Below, piece by piece: positions 12,005 to 22,412 of a stretch of DNA of 64,000 nucleotides. Position numbers and translations under genes: made by a program. Location: positions 1,127,148 to 1,191,147 of the forward strand of contig NC_030986.1 in assembly GCF_000149955.1 (NCBI RefSeq), given 5' to 3'. Below the pieces are notes generated by a model that was not told the origin of the DNA, did no database searches, and saw nothing but the letters and a program-made list of their open reading frames with translations. The stretch comes from Fusarium oxysporum f. sp. lycopersici 4287 (lineage: Eukaryota > Ascomycota > Sordariomycetes > Hypocreales > Nectriaceae). Within the stretch, counting starts at the first letter, position 1, and the number at the start of each line of letters is the position of its first letter.

Positions 12005-12520
12005 GGTTCCTGTGTTAGACACGCAGTATGCTCAGTGAGAGTGCTGGTCGTAGTTCAAACTGAGCATGAGCAGAATCAAAGGTAGCGATATCGATTTAAT
12101 GAATGACTGAACAATCCAGTGACACAGTTGTTATAGGCTCCAGTTTGTATTACCGAAGTTTGTGATGTTACAAATCGATCGACTGGCCTCTCACTCTGTC
12201 GTTGAACTCATCTTCCTCCTTCTCAACTTCTTTGAGTTGCCTGCCTGCGTTTCTGATTGGCCATCGGGCCCACCGTCGTCCAGAACGCCTTCCTTAGAGC
12301 TGCACGTGACGCTCGACTGAAGTGGGACTCGGTCGACCAATCGCTACCGGGGCCTAAGCCCTCCGGAAGGTACGACCCACTGTCTTGCCCTCCTAATCGC
12401 ACACAATTTTATCTTGCGATCTTGCAAACTTGCCATTTACTAACCTTCCAGTCAATCACCAGAAGTCACCGTAAGTGCATACCAGGACTCATACAGGGAA
12501 ACCCACTGACAAGTAAACAG
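12005..12520. other. Divergent promoter and RPL20 leader with introns
   Basis: Bidirectional promoter for the CSN12-like gene (-) and RPL20 (+). On the + strand it appears to carry two leader introns: 12370-12451 (GTACGA...TTCCAG, branch ACTAAC) and 12471-12520 (GTAAGT...AACAG, branch CTGAC), leaving a 19-nt untranslated exon at 12452-12470. Confidence 0.5.
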
Positions 12521-13517
12521 ATGGGTAAGCAGTTTTTCTATTTTATGCGCTCGATTGCAACGATGCCGCCCGCCGGAGGATTATGACGACGAGAAACAAA
12601 TTTCGATATTTCTTCACAACTTGTTACGAAGGGGAGAGAAGGACGAAGGATCACCTCCCAGCTACTACAGAACATCGACAACTGCTCACACAATTTTCTA
12701 TGTGTTTGCTGAAGCGGGGCTTGTCAAAATTGTGATCGGGGAGCCAATTTCGAATTTCGTCAACACCTCGACTTACCACTAGCACCACGGACTCGAAATT
12801 TCGATTTGATCCTCCGGCTCGGCTCGCGGCATCACATCAACAAACAACTATCACCTGCAACGTCTAATACTGACAATGTCTTCAGGCCGTCTTCAGGAAT
12901 ACGAGGTCATTGGGCGCCACTTGCCCACCGAGGCTAACCCTACCCCCGCCCTCTACCGCATGACCATCTTCGCTCCCAACGAGACGGTCGCCAAGTCCCG
13001 ATACTGGTACTTCTTGCGCGGTCTCAAGAAGGTCAAGAAGGCCACTGGTGAGATCGTCAGCGTCAAGACTGTGCGTAGCAATAATCCAATGAAGGAAAAC
13101 AATGGGCCAGGCTAACTGGGATAATCAGATCCACGAGAAGCACCCCCTCAAGGTCAAGAACTTCGGTATCTGGATCCGATATGACTCTCGTTCCGGCACG
13201 CACAACATGTACAAGGAGTACCGTGAGCTGTCCCGAACAGATGCTGTCGAGTCTCTCTACTCCGACATGGCTGCCCGCCACCGTGCTCGTTTCAGGTCCA
13301 TCCACGTACGTCGAACTCAGTCGATCAGCTGCTCATCATAGATACTAACAAAATTTAGATCCTCCGCGTTGTCGAGATTGAGAAGACCGAGGACATCAAG
13401 CGACCCTACATCCGCCAGCTGACCCAGAAGGGACTCAGCTTCCCTCTCCCCCACCGCATCACCAAGGAGAACACCAAGAAGATCTTCAGCGCGAAGCGAC
13501 CTTCCACTTTCGCTTAG
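12521..13517 (+). CDS. rpl20: 60S ribosomal protein L20 (eL20, L18a family)
   Basis: Component of the cytosolic large ribosomal subunit. Proposed coding exons: 12521-12524 (ATGG), 12886-13070, 13129-13305 and 13359-13517, giving 174 residues starting [15 protein letters not shown], the same layout as yeast Rpl20. The domain is unmistakable: [68 protein letters not shown]. The ATG at 12876 would give a longer start (MSSGRLQEY), but it sits between an ACTGAC branch site and a TTCAG acceptor and is therefore probably intronic. Codon use is strongly biased, as expected for a ribosomal gene. The protein call is near certain; the first exon is inference. Confidence 0.9.
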
Positions 13518-13703
13518 AATGATTTCGGTTTAGAGGACGGTTGGGCTCTGCGGGTGTTACAACGGATCATGGAAATATCAACTGACTTTGCTCAATAAAA
13601 CGGGCATTGAATGAACCAAAAATTCTGAGCATGCGGATGCTACCTGGTGTGAAAACAATTGATTGGGATTTAAAAAGTAACAAAGACTACCGATTGTGAA
13701 CTA

Positions 13704-15824
13704 TTATGACGACTCGCCTGTCCCGCTCCCCGGAGATGTTTCTATCTGTGTATCGTTGAAAAATTCTGTCCAATATGTCCATTCCATAGGCACGCCTTGC
13801 TCCAAGCCCATACCAAAGTCGAGATTCAGTGTTTCTGGTGAATCGAACAGTATTGAAGGATCCATGCTGCTCGTGTCGTACTGTGATGTCAAACCTGGCC
13901 CCGACGAAGGAATATTTATCTGCGGGTTCGTACCATACTGCAATGGTTGAGCCATATTGTTCATTGCAGGAGGTATGAAAGAGGTTGCAGGATCCAGGTT
14001 CATGCTGGAGTTAAAATCCATACGCTTGAGCAGCGCTTCGGTTCTCGCCGCTCTTGCTTTCTTGAGCAATTTCTTGATAGGTCGCCAAAGTGAACCTTTC
14101 GCTGTGTCTGCAATGTGCTCTCGTGACGATGGAAATGTTCTCTCCACAACCACCCAAGCCTTGTCTACTAACTCTCCCTCTGTCTGTACGCAGAGTTCTG
14201 CCAATGCAACTGCGAGAGGATGCCATTGCACATAGGTGTCTGTCCACCAGGCAAACCGATCTTCCCACTGGTTTTTCGTCATACGCTCTCGCAGCTCAAT
14301 AATCGAGATCGCAGTACGCAGCATAGTCTCTTTTGAAACTCGGGGTCGGTCGGGAGCTGGTCCGCCGGTGAAAGGATATTGGATGTTAAGCCAGAGCTTG
14401 AGAATGACGATGCGAGCAATTTCAGAGGCGTAGATAGATGGGAGGTGTGAAGGTTTGGCAGTATGGATGAAGCTGGTTTCTAGTTGACGTATATGAGAAA
14501 TAAGCTCCTCTTCCGTATACAGGAAATGTTCTGGCTCGCCTCTAGGGCTGTAATGTGGGTGTGATATGAAGCCGAAGATGCCTGAGCACATAGCAGTACA
14601 CAAACAGACAACATTCTCGGCAGGCGTTGTTTTGGGTATCAAGGGACCTATGGAATCCGGTCCGAAATCGTCATCATCAATGGGGGTGGGCTCCGCGGTA
14701 TCGAAGCCTGATCGAGTAAGCGTTGCATCCGAACCACGGTCTTCTGAGCCACGGATATCGAGAACAACGATGAAATGCCATAGACGGCGCCTCATCTCGG
14801 CAACAAACGGTGTAAAGCGGTGACCGTCGCCGTCGCGATGGAGATTAAGTCCTTGGGCAATACGGATAATAAGTGATGTAAGAACCCAAGACGTCCGGTC
14901 ATGTAAGTGCACACGCATCATGCTCGTGTACAGTGTCAGGGCTTGGAGAGGTTCGATCTTGGTTGTGCTGAGGTAGTCTGCCTCGGCGAGTGCCCGCTCA
15001 ACCGCAACACGGTATCGCCTTGTGAGAATTTCCTTGTTTTCGCCCAGCTGCTTCAAACACGATTCTGGTGTCAGGCAAACAGCTGCACAGAAGTAGATGG
15101 CGAATATGACAGCGTTGATCTCAGGAGTGAAGGTATGTGTTGTCGGTGACTCGATATAAGCTTGGAAGTGCTTGAGGATGGTTGGTCGATGCAGAATCTT
15201 CATGAGAGGATCGACATTGCGGGTGTAAATCGTCCAGAGCCGTATCATCATATTCGGTGGAGGGTGTATTAGCGGTTGCCTCGATGTGTAATCAGAGTTT
15301 CCAAGTAAGAAGCCCGAAGGACCTGTAGATGCCACATCTACTGACTCTGGGCTTTCGCCCTCTTCTTCATCATCACTGTCTTCAGAAGGTTGATTCAACG
15401 CTTGTCGAATTCCCTCAACCTCAGCACATAAGTTTCCCCAAAAGCCAGAACCGAGATACTGTTCGCCAGTCTCTAAATTAGCAGCCTGCGCTGCTACTGC
15501 TTGAGATTCATCACAGCGGTTATCCAGCGTTGCCGAAAGTGAAGTTGAGCCTTGGAGACTCTGAATGTCCCCCTCGTCCAATTGCTTCAGTTTGGCGGGG
15601 TCAGCCTGGTTGACGATGCTCTCAAGACGACTGATCCTATCGAGTAGTTCACTCTGGCGAGGCCTTGGAGCACGTCTTGTTGGTTTTCTTGAGGGAAAGA
15701 CACAGTCGAGGCCAAAGCGAGAACATTGACCACATAACGGTTGTATCTTGTCGCATTTGATTTTGCGTGTGCGACAGTTTGAACAGCTCAGTACTTTGGC
15801 CGGACGACCTTCGCGGGAGCTCAT
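13704..15824 (-). CDS. Zn2Cys6 (Gal4-type) fungal transcription factor
   Basis: Single-exon gene of 706 residues. The binuclear zinc cluster has Cys at 14, 17, 24, 31, 34 and 41 with a basic RKIKCDK core, followed by an Arg/Pro linker and a short heptad region (LLDRISRLESIV) likely to be the dimerisation coil. An acidic linker (DSDDEEEGESPES) precedes the fungal-specific transcription factor domain, marked by PLMKILHRPTI, the HDRTSWVLTSLIIRIAQGL helix and LHRDGDG. The C-terminal 90 residues are rich in Gln/Asn/Ser/Pro and acidic residues, as in an activation region. Its targets cannot be told from the sequence. It is divergent from a GNAT gene with about 800 bp between, and its 3' end is only 186 bp from RPL20. 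Confidence 0.93.
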   Translation of the reverse strand: MSSREGRPAKVLSCSNCRTRKIKCDKIQPLCGQCSRFGLDCVFPSRKPTRRAPRPRQSELLDRISRLESIVNQADPAKLKQLDEGDIQSLQGSTSLSATLDNRCDESQAVAAQAANLETGEQYLGSGFWGNLCAEVEGIRQALNQPSEDSDDEEEGESPESVDVASTGPSGFLLGNSDYTSRQPLIHPPPNMMIRLWTIYTRNVDPLMKILHRPTILKHFQAYIESPTTHTFTPEINAVIFAIYFCAAVCLTPESCLKQLGENKEILTRRYRVAVERALAEADYLSTTKIEPLQALTLYTSMMRVHLHDRTSWVLTSLIIRIAQGLNLHRDGDGHRFTPFVAEMRRRLWHFIVVLDIRGSEDRGSDATLTRSGFDTAEPTPIDDDDFGPDSIGPLIPKTTPAENVVCLCTAMCSGIFGFISHPHYSPRGEPEHFLYTEEELISHIRQLETSFIHTAKPSHLPSIYASEIARIVILKLWLNIQYPFTGGPAPDRPRVSKETMLRTAISIIELRERMTKNQWEDRFAWWTDTYVQWHPLAVALAELCVQTEGELVDKAWVVVERTFPSSREHIADTAKGSLWRPIKKLLKKARAARTEALLKRMDFNSSMNLDPATSFIPPAMNNMAQPLQYGTNPQINIPSSGPGLTSQYDTSSMDPSILFDSPETLNLDFGMGLEQGVPMEWTYWTEFFNDTQIETSPGSGTGESS

Positions 15825-16623
15825 TCTGGGCGATTATGGCCAATAATATATAAATAATTATGTTGATGACTTAAACCGAGACTGCCGCAGTGATTATCTC
15901 AAATAATCATGGCGTTGGAGTCGTTATATGCGTTGAAGTTTAACTTAAAGCAAGACAAGTAAGCAAATAACAGCAAGAATCGACAATCTGTAGCAGACAG
16001 AGGAAGTGCCGGCGCGGCCCCACCCGACTCGACTTTAGTGACGTTTAGATTTTTTATGGGTGACATTTGTCTCTTGTCTCGACCCTGATTCCCTTTCTGC
16101 CTATCAAGTTCCCTGCATAAATTAGCATGCATTGCAATCCTAAGGCTGAGTGAGGCTAGCCTTATTAACTCTCAACGGTTTTAGTTAGTCCAGACACCGT
16201 GAACGGGCTTGGGGATGGCTGGAAACTGAGACTTTGAACCTAAGAAATTGTTTAGATAAAGTTATTATAGATTAGGGAAGTTCTAGCAGATCTTGGATTA
16301 GTGAGTTTTCGCACCTTGATTCAAGTTTCAAGTCGCCTGATACCTATGAAGACACACGTAGTGAGTGCGAATATTGCCCCAGTTGTCGGGTGCCGAGGGG
16401 AACTTTTGTCACACCTGAAATTGAAGCATGCTGATTCGACTCATAGTTAACGGTCAAGATAGCCCGTGACTCACAATTCTTTGACTTGGAATAGACGATC
16501 TCGGAGTGATAACGGAGATAGAAGATATATGAGGTCTAGAGCTCCTCATGATCAGTATGGACTTTAGAGATTCGTACTCGCGATAATCACCTCAATCAAC
16601 TCAACTTACCCTAAACTTTCAAC
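15825..16623. other. Divergent intergenic region
   Basis: Shared upstream region of the Zn2Cys6 factor (-) and the GNAT gene (+). The first 120 bases are AT-rich, with a TATATAAATAATTA stretch near 15846-15860 close to the factor's start. No gene seen. Confidence 0.55.
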
Positions 16624-17307
16624 ATGGAGTCCACAAAACCTTCGTCAATTGACTTTGTAACAGTCAAGACAACACTTCCCGTTTATCCACTTCCACCCAA
16701 TCATGAACGAAGCACTTTTCGATCAGAACGTCTATCAATGCGTCATATGACTGAGGATGATTTCGGGTTTCTTCGAGCTCTTCGCACAGATCCAGATGGC
16801 ATGAAATGGTCGTCGCAAGGAGGTCCCGATATTGAGATGGAACAAACTGAAAAGAGCCTGAGTCTTCGCCTACCTCCAAAGGATGTCGAGAGGCACGATT
16901 GGGTCATCTCACTTATCGAGACTGGTGAGCCCATAGGATTAGGAGGCACCTGCGTATGGTCGAGTGAACTAGGCTGGCCCGCTCTGGGATATATCTTTCT
17001 GAAAGAGCATTGGGGCAAAGGCTATGCGTCTGAGTTTATGAAAGCCTACCTCGATAAGTGGTGGTCGCTGCCAAGGAACGAAGTTGAGCTCACAGTGGAC
17101 AAGAACACAGTTCTTGAAGATGATGGCGATGTCAAACAGGAGTGCATCTCAGCCGTCACAATGAGCGAAAACGCCCCGAGTCAAAACGTCCTTAAAAAGG
17201 CTGGTTTCGAATTCGTGTCGTCGTGGATGGAAGCTGATACCAAAGACGAGTCTCAAGAACTGACCCTACATGGGTTTGTTGCTCGCAAGAAAAAGGTTGT
17301 CGTTTAG
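16624..17307 (+). CDS. GNAT family N-acetyltransferase (RimJ/RimL type)
   Basis: Predicted cytosolic acetyl-CoA-dependent acetyltransferase, 227 residues, no intron. The N-terminal TERLSMRHM-like strand (FRSERLSMRHMTEDD) starts the Acetyltransf_3 fold. Central strands WVISLIETGEPIGLGG and LGYIFLKEHWGKGYASE contain the acetyl-CoA pyrophosphate loop (HWGKGYA, matching R/Q-x-x-G-x-A/G). ENAPSQNVLKKAGFE is the classic SxNxxxxxxxxKxGF helix near the C-terminus. The substrate cannot be deduced; this subgroup acetylates small molecules or protein N-termini. It is divergent from the zinc-cluster factor and 274 bp upstream of a DUF1772 gene in the same direction. Confidence 0.9.
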   Translation: MESTKPSSIDFVTVKTTLPVYPLPPNHERSTFRSERLSMRHMTEDDFGFLRALRTDPDGMKWSSQGGPDIEMEQTEKSLSLRLPPKDVERHDWVISLIETGEPIGLGGTCVWSSELGWPALGYIFLKEHWGKGYASEFMKAYLDKWWSLPRNEVELTVDKNTVLEDDGDVKQECISAVTMSENAPSQNVLKKAGFEFVSSWMEADTKDESQELTLHGFVARKKKVVV

Positions 17308-17581
17308 CCAAGCGAGGTCGACAACCGAATAAGGATATAACAGAGGCCCTTGGGCCAATCGGCCTGATCCGAGAACGAGGGTCTTTGGTCAATAACGATG
17401 CGGGAAATGGACAAGGACGCGACCGGACATCTCAGGAAGTCCGTGAGAGTTTCCGGGTCCGGACGGGGTTCCACTTTTCGCCGATATATATGACGATGAC
17501 TTCAGCAGCATCAACTCATTGTAGATTTTCAAGATAATTGAAATATTATACGAAGCTTAAATTAGCCTGATTATATTCAAA

Positions 17582-18116
17582 ATGCCCATCTCTATCCCCC
17601 TTCCTTCTCTCGTGGCCACTGCCACAGGCATCACTGGCTCAGCCTATGCATCTGGTAAGACTATACAGTCAGATCATAAGACACTGACTAATAACCCTAG
17701 GTTTCATTGCCTCTCTTTCACTTGCTGGCATCCCTGCTGCTCTTCAACTATCAGGACCCCCCGGCGTTTCCGTTTGGCAGGTTCTCTTCAACCGTGGATT
17801 CGCTCTTATGCCCAAACTTGCTGGAACAACAGCAATCGCCTATTTGTACGCCGCCTATACAGCTCACCAGCAGGGCCGTAACTGGAAGGGGCTGACTGCC
17901 AGTGCTGCTTTGACGGTTTCCATCGTTCCTTTCACCATTATCTTCATGAGTTCAACAAACGAACTTTTGTTTAAGGCGTCTGCTGGAACCTTGGATGCTT
18001 CACAGGAGGACGTGGCTACGTTGATCGGAAGATGGGGAGTTTTGAACTTGGTCAGAAGTCTGCTTCCTCTTGCTGGGGCGGCTTTTGGTTTCTCAACTCT
18101 GTTCAGCGAAGAATGA
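17582..18116 (+). CDS. DUF1772 integral membrane protein (anthrone oxygenase-like)
   Basis: Two exons, 17582-17654 and 17701-18116, joined in frame by a 46-nt intron (GTAAGA, CTGACTAAT branch, CCTAG), giving 162 residues. About four hydrophobic helices are visible: LVATATGITGSAYASGF, LPKLAGTTAIAYLYAAY-like, TVSIVPFTIIFM and VRSLLPLAGAAFGFSTL. A conserved FMSSTNELLF loop with Asn lies before the last helix. The family includes anthrone oxygenases of polyketide pathways but also many proteins of unknown role. There is no polyketide synthase here, so no secondary-metabolite role is claimed. Confidence 0.82.
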
Positions 18117-18544
18117 AGACATCAGTTGAAGTTAAACCGTTATAGAGCCGAAAAAATTGAACCAAGCAACAGTGTAGCACTGAAGCAATCAGACATGTTG
18201 CAGTCATGACATTTGGCATAAATGAAGCCGCTGTATTTTTATGTATCCTCCAAAGGGAGAGGGCCTAGTGACGATAAAAGAGCACCAGAGTTTCACTCTC
18301 ATATGCTAAAAGGCTTTGATAACGCTGCCTCGAAGTAACAATCGAGATAATTCCATCTAGATACTGCTCCCATTCGTTCACTTTGAATCCCGCGGTTCAC
18401 TTCCCACAGAGCAACTGTCGCCAGACTTTTCCTTGATAGATGCCTCTAGCAGTTATCCCATGAAAATAGCCCAGAGAATTGATTCATTCCCTAAAAGTTC
18501 CCATTGCTGTCAAATAGTTCAAGGCTCATACCATCATAATTCCC
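18117..18544. other. Convergent intergenic region
   Basis: 3' regions of the DUF1772 gene (+) and the chromodomain gene (-). No gene seen. Confidence 0.6.
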
Positions 18545-19301
18545 TTAGTTCTCCTTCTCAAAATCCTTGATGAGCTTGTCGCATTTGCCCAGGTTCTTCT
18601 TAGGCTCCCAAGTGTTCTCCTTGTTGCCAAAACCCTTCCACTTGACCTGGTAGTAGAGTACCTTGGAATCAGCATCAACCTGCGAATCAATGATTTTCTC
18701 AACCTCCCATTCGGTAGTAGAATCGCCACGTGTAGCCTTCTTTCTGACAGGAGGACGTCCGGGGCTTCTCTTCGGCACTGCTTCAGTTTTGGTCACTCTG
18801 ATCTTGGCTGGAGGACGGCCACGACCTCTCTTTCCAGCAACGGGCTTCCCCTTCTCCAAGCCAGAAGTATTCTCATCCTGAAGGCTAGAAGTGGATGCGA
18901 CACGCTTAGAACGACGAGGTGGGACTGAACTGTTCACTTGCGAGCGACGCTGGCGCTTGGCTGGAGGGGCTACCTTTGCATCTGCGGCTTCTTCATCGCT
19001 CTCATCTACCGGAGAGAGAGCGCGCTTCTCAGGCTTAGAGTCCTGTTCAGTTTTCGAAGAATCGAATTCCTCTTCGCAACTCTCATAGTCTACAAGGTCA
19101 GAAACAATTTTTGGTGGGAGCTCTTCTTCTTCTTCATCATCATCGACCCCCTCAATACTAGAACGAGGCCTAAGATTCTCATATAAGCATGTCAAGTTGA
19201 TAGAACGAAATAGGGTGCTCAAGAACTTACCCGTTGTGCTCCTCCAAAGGCGACTTATCGCATGCATAGAAGACAGTGGGCACAGATTTGGGAGGGGGCA
19301 T
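18545..19301 (-). CDS. Chromodomain protein with AT-hook-like motifs
   Basis: Likely nuclear chromatin reader. Exons 19301-19231 and 19169-18545 give 231 residues. The start MPPPKSVPTVFYACDK comes only from exon 1; the acceptor was chosen at AATCTTAG because it alone keeps the frame (EEHNGPRSSIEG). The middle is acidic, then Lys/Arg-rich. Two AT-hook-like cores, GRGRPP and SPGRPP, lie at roughly residues 140-165. A chromodomain spans about 177-231: WEVEKIIDSQ, the aromatic cage residues in LYYQVKWKGF and ENTWEP. It differs from canonical HP1 in lacking a chromoshadow domain and having the chromodomain at the extreme C-terminus. Which histone mark it binds cannot be told from this sequence. 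Confidence 0.85.
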
Positions 19302-20033
19302 CTTGTTGGAGAGTGAAAGAGAAGTGAAAGGATTTGTCGTTGCGACGATCAGGTCTTCTCTAGAATTCAGGTCCTTGTGTGAGTTTGCTCGTTGTAGGAA
19401 AATCGTGTTGCGGATGGTGTTGCGCGACTCTGACCTGAGCCTTTCATTAAATCGTCAAATGTTTAAAATAAGGGTGAGATAAGATTTACCTGTGCTCGTA
19501 AATATAGCACCTGACTGACTTGCACGGTGCAAAAAAAAAAGGTGAAGAGCGGATTCTTGAGAAAAGAAAATAAACCAATAACCCGAGGCGTTGGCAGTGG
19601 TGGCAGCTGCTAAGAGCCGAAGCGGTAGAGGATGTGCGATATGGAAGATCGTAGGTAGGGGAAGGGTGTTTGAAGGTGGGAGAGATAATGTAGGTACTTC
19701 TTCTGGGTTGTTGAACGAGTTAATTTGGAAAACGGGAGCGTCTGTGGAGGACTTGTTAATATTGGATGCAAGTCAGTGATCAGTGAATATACTACATTGG
19801 AGAAGGAACAATGACTACCTTATCAACCACTTCGTTAAATACGTTAGTCATACTCTCTGTTACAATACAACTGATCGTTTGTTAATGAAGACCACTACAC
19901 TAATGTATGTATCTACGCTTTCTTTTGTTCCCGCCAATCTGCAAGGTTCCGCTTGACATGAGATCACAGCCGAATGACCAAAGCGCCAGACTTCAACATG
20001 CTAATAATGAGAGGCGAAAGCGACTGGAATTTA
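19302..20033. other. Intergenic region between tandem minus-strand genes
   Basis: Promoter of the chromodomain gene and 3' region of RIC8. Has an A-run near 19531-19540. No gene recognised. Confidence 0.55.
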
Positions 20034-21620
20034 CTACTCAATCTCTTCCACCTCATCATCCTTGAGTTCTCTGTAACGACCCTCCCTCACGGCGGCCTCC
20101 ACCGGGTTCTGAACGTCAATGATGCCTGTCTTTTTCAATCTGAATGCCTGTTAGCTCTGTGCAACAAGTGAGTAAATAGAAAGTGTGATCTTACCGTTCA
20201 AACAATACAAAGAGCCTTTCAGCCTCTCGTTCCTTCTCCTCCTCCGTCATCTCAGGCTCGTCAACTGGCTTCTCAGCATCGACAAATTGGCCAGTGATGG
20301 GGTTGACTGGCTTCTGCGCCTTAGCCGCATCGGCGCCGTGAGCCTCTGCGACGGAAGCTGGAATAGGGATGTTGTTTTGGAAAAGAAAGCCAGATGCAAA
20401 GCCGTAGCCAACGTTCTCGACAAATTTAGAGGCATCCTTATCAGACAGCTCGAAGAGCACATGCTGGATCAGGTTGCGCAGCGACGGGGCCATGGGGTTG
20501 TTGCTGTTTTGGAGTAATTTGGCCGGTAAGCTGTGTCCTTTGCCCAGAACATCCTTTCTCTCTTCCTCTGTCGGCAAGAGCTTTTCGCGAATGAAGGCCT
20601 TGCTAGATTCAGGCGCATGCTCGTATATCGATCTTACGAGACCAAGGACTGGCACAACCGAAGGATCCTTCTGCTCGTCGGGAATGGTTCGAATGGCGAC
20701 ATCTAGGATGTCAATCACCCTAGATACTACCCTCTCGGGATCGCTCTTGGGGTGAAGAACCTCCTGGCTCTCTGGGGTACTTAGGTCAAGATTGAGGAAA
20801 CCGTTGATGATGAATCCGACTGGAGGGTCAAGCGGCTTCGTTTGGGAAACATCAGCCTTGAACAGTACAGCTATTAAATGAGGGACTGCAGGATTGAATA
20901 ACGAGGCTTTCTCTTTACACCAGTGTGTAACGTTGAACAAGAGCTTTACGGTTTCGGTGAGCGCCATGTCTTGCATGGGGTCAGTCTTGGCCTTGGTATC
21001 CATTTCCTTTGCATGCTTTGCTAGGTTGTTGATAATGCGATCGGCCAGTTTCTCGTTATCAAGGAGCTCCTTCAGGTCGATCTTTGTTTCATATGTAGTA
21101 AGGAATAAGATACGAGAGTTGAGAAATTCATCATCATAATTCCCAGTGTCTAGTTCTTTGATGGCTTTGGGAGCAAAACCCTTGTCGACAAACATATGCC
21201 GCGTAGGAGGGACGAGGAGCATCAAATTAGCTATAACCTTCAATGCAGCCCGGGCTGATTTGGTAGATGGTTTATCATAGGCATGGCGGAGGAGCATAGT
21301 GAAGCCCTGACAACAGTTAGCAATACTTCAAGACCATTCAGCCCTCATTACGAGAACGGGGGGTGCACTGACTGCTTCCGAGTAGAGAGGCTCGGCATTC
21401 CTAGGGTCTCGACTGTATAATTTAAGCTGTTCTAGAGCTGTGACGCGGTCTGTCTATAGTATTAGGAAATGATGTATTAATATCCTTTTCAGTCAGGAGA
21501 CTCACCGTCTGGAAGAAACTGATCTTCTTGGAGATCTGCGGTGAGGGCTTCGACCAGTTCCGTGACATTTTTGAGCTTCTGAGCCCCTGTGGGTATGCCA
21601 AAAGGTTCCTGAGCGGCCAT
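20034..21620 (-). CDS. ric8: RIC8 (synembryn), G-alpha chaperone/exchange factor
   Basis: Cytosolic guanine nucleotide exchange factor and folding chaperone for heterotrimeric G-alpha subunits, needed for growth and conidiation in filamentous fungi. Exons on the minus strand: 21620-21506, 21449-21373, 21306-20195 and 20139-20034, giving 469 residues, normal for fungal RIC8. An armadillo-like helical array fills most of the protein (NSRILFLTTYETKIDLKELL, ETVKLLFNVTHWCKEK, PVGFIINGFLNLD, PVLGLVRSIYEHAP). The C-terminus carries the conserved EMTEEEKEREAERLFVLFER block, which continues in the last exon as LKKTGIIDVQNPVEAAVREG. The second intron uses a GTCAGT donor. The gene is divergent from RIF1, with about 790 bp between the starts. 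Confidence 0.93.
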
Positions 21621-22412
21621 GATGATTCGAGGATGAGTGGAGAGGGGGATGTTGATGGTAGGTGTGATGGTTTAAGATGAGCGGGGAGAAGATGATAGAA
21701 ACTGGACATCAGCCACTAACAAAACGTGTTATTGCATTTTAAGACGGAGTACTATAGGTAATTTTGGGAAATTTGACATGTATTCAGAGTGAAACAGGAC
21801 ATCATGTTCGCTCTCTCACTTCTACTTATGTAACTTTTGAACTTTATTAATGAGAAGGCCAATATTGAGGTGAGGTCCAAGCCGTAGCTCTCTCTCGACC
21901 TGTTCTGGCATGTGCTTCACTGACACAACAGGGTCCAATGTAGGTACCTAGAACTTTATCGATAGCGCCTCCAGCTGATCTGTAGTGGGAACACGTAAAG
22001 TTTCGCTTACCTCAGCCATGAAAGGCACCTTAGGCGACAGACAGGGGCCGATTCTGGGGCGTCAGACGCGCACGGTCCCTGAATCTTTAATTGATTCGCG
22101 GTTGCTCATCTAAAAATCGCGTTCGCTTCGCGCGTTGGCCCGGAGAATTGCAGCGCGGATCGGTCAAGCATTTACTTACGGATACTCCAGGCTCAGGTAG
22201 TTACTCAAAAGTCCTCAACGCTACGCAATATCACCAGCTCTAACTTACACCGACTCATTCGTTCTCTTTGTGATTATATACAAATGGTTGCAATTTTTTA
22301 GTCGCAGCAAAATTCACTGTTCCAATCTTAATCTCCTTAATATTCGCATGCGTTTTTAGTGGTTTCTCGGCCAATTCACTGCTGTCTAGATCGCCAACGC
22401 TGCCTGGCAGCC
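21621..22412. other. Divergent promoter region RIC8/RIF1
   Basis: Bidirectional promoter; no gene recognised. The RIF1 start was set at the ATG of GCCATGG (22413) rather than any earlier in-frame codon. Confidence 0.55.

Noticed and set aside
12876..12885. ATG TCT TCA G as the RPL20 start
   Set aside because: Lies between a branch site and an acceptor; the family's usual length and start fit the upstream ATGG better. Kept as an alternative in the feature text.
16624..18116. GNAT plus DUF1772 pair as a fragment of a polyketide cluster
   Set aside because: No synthase, P450 or tailoring genes nearby; both families are common outside such clusters.
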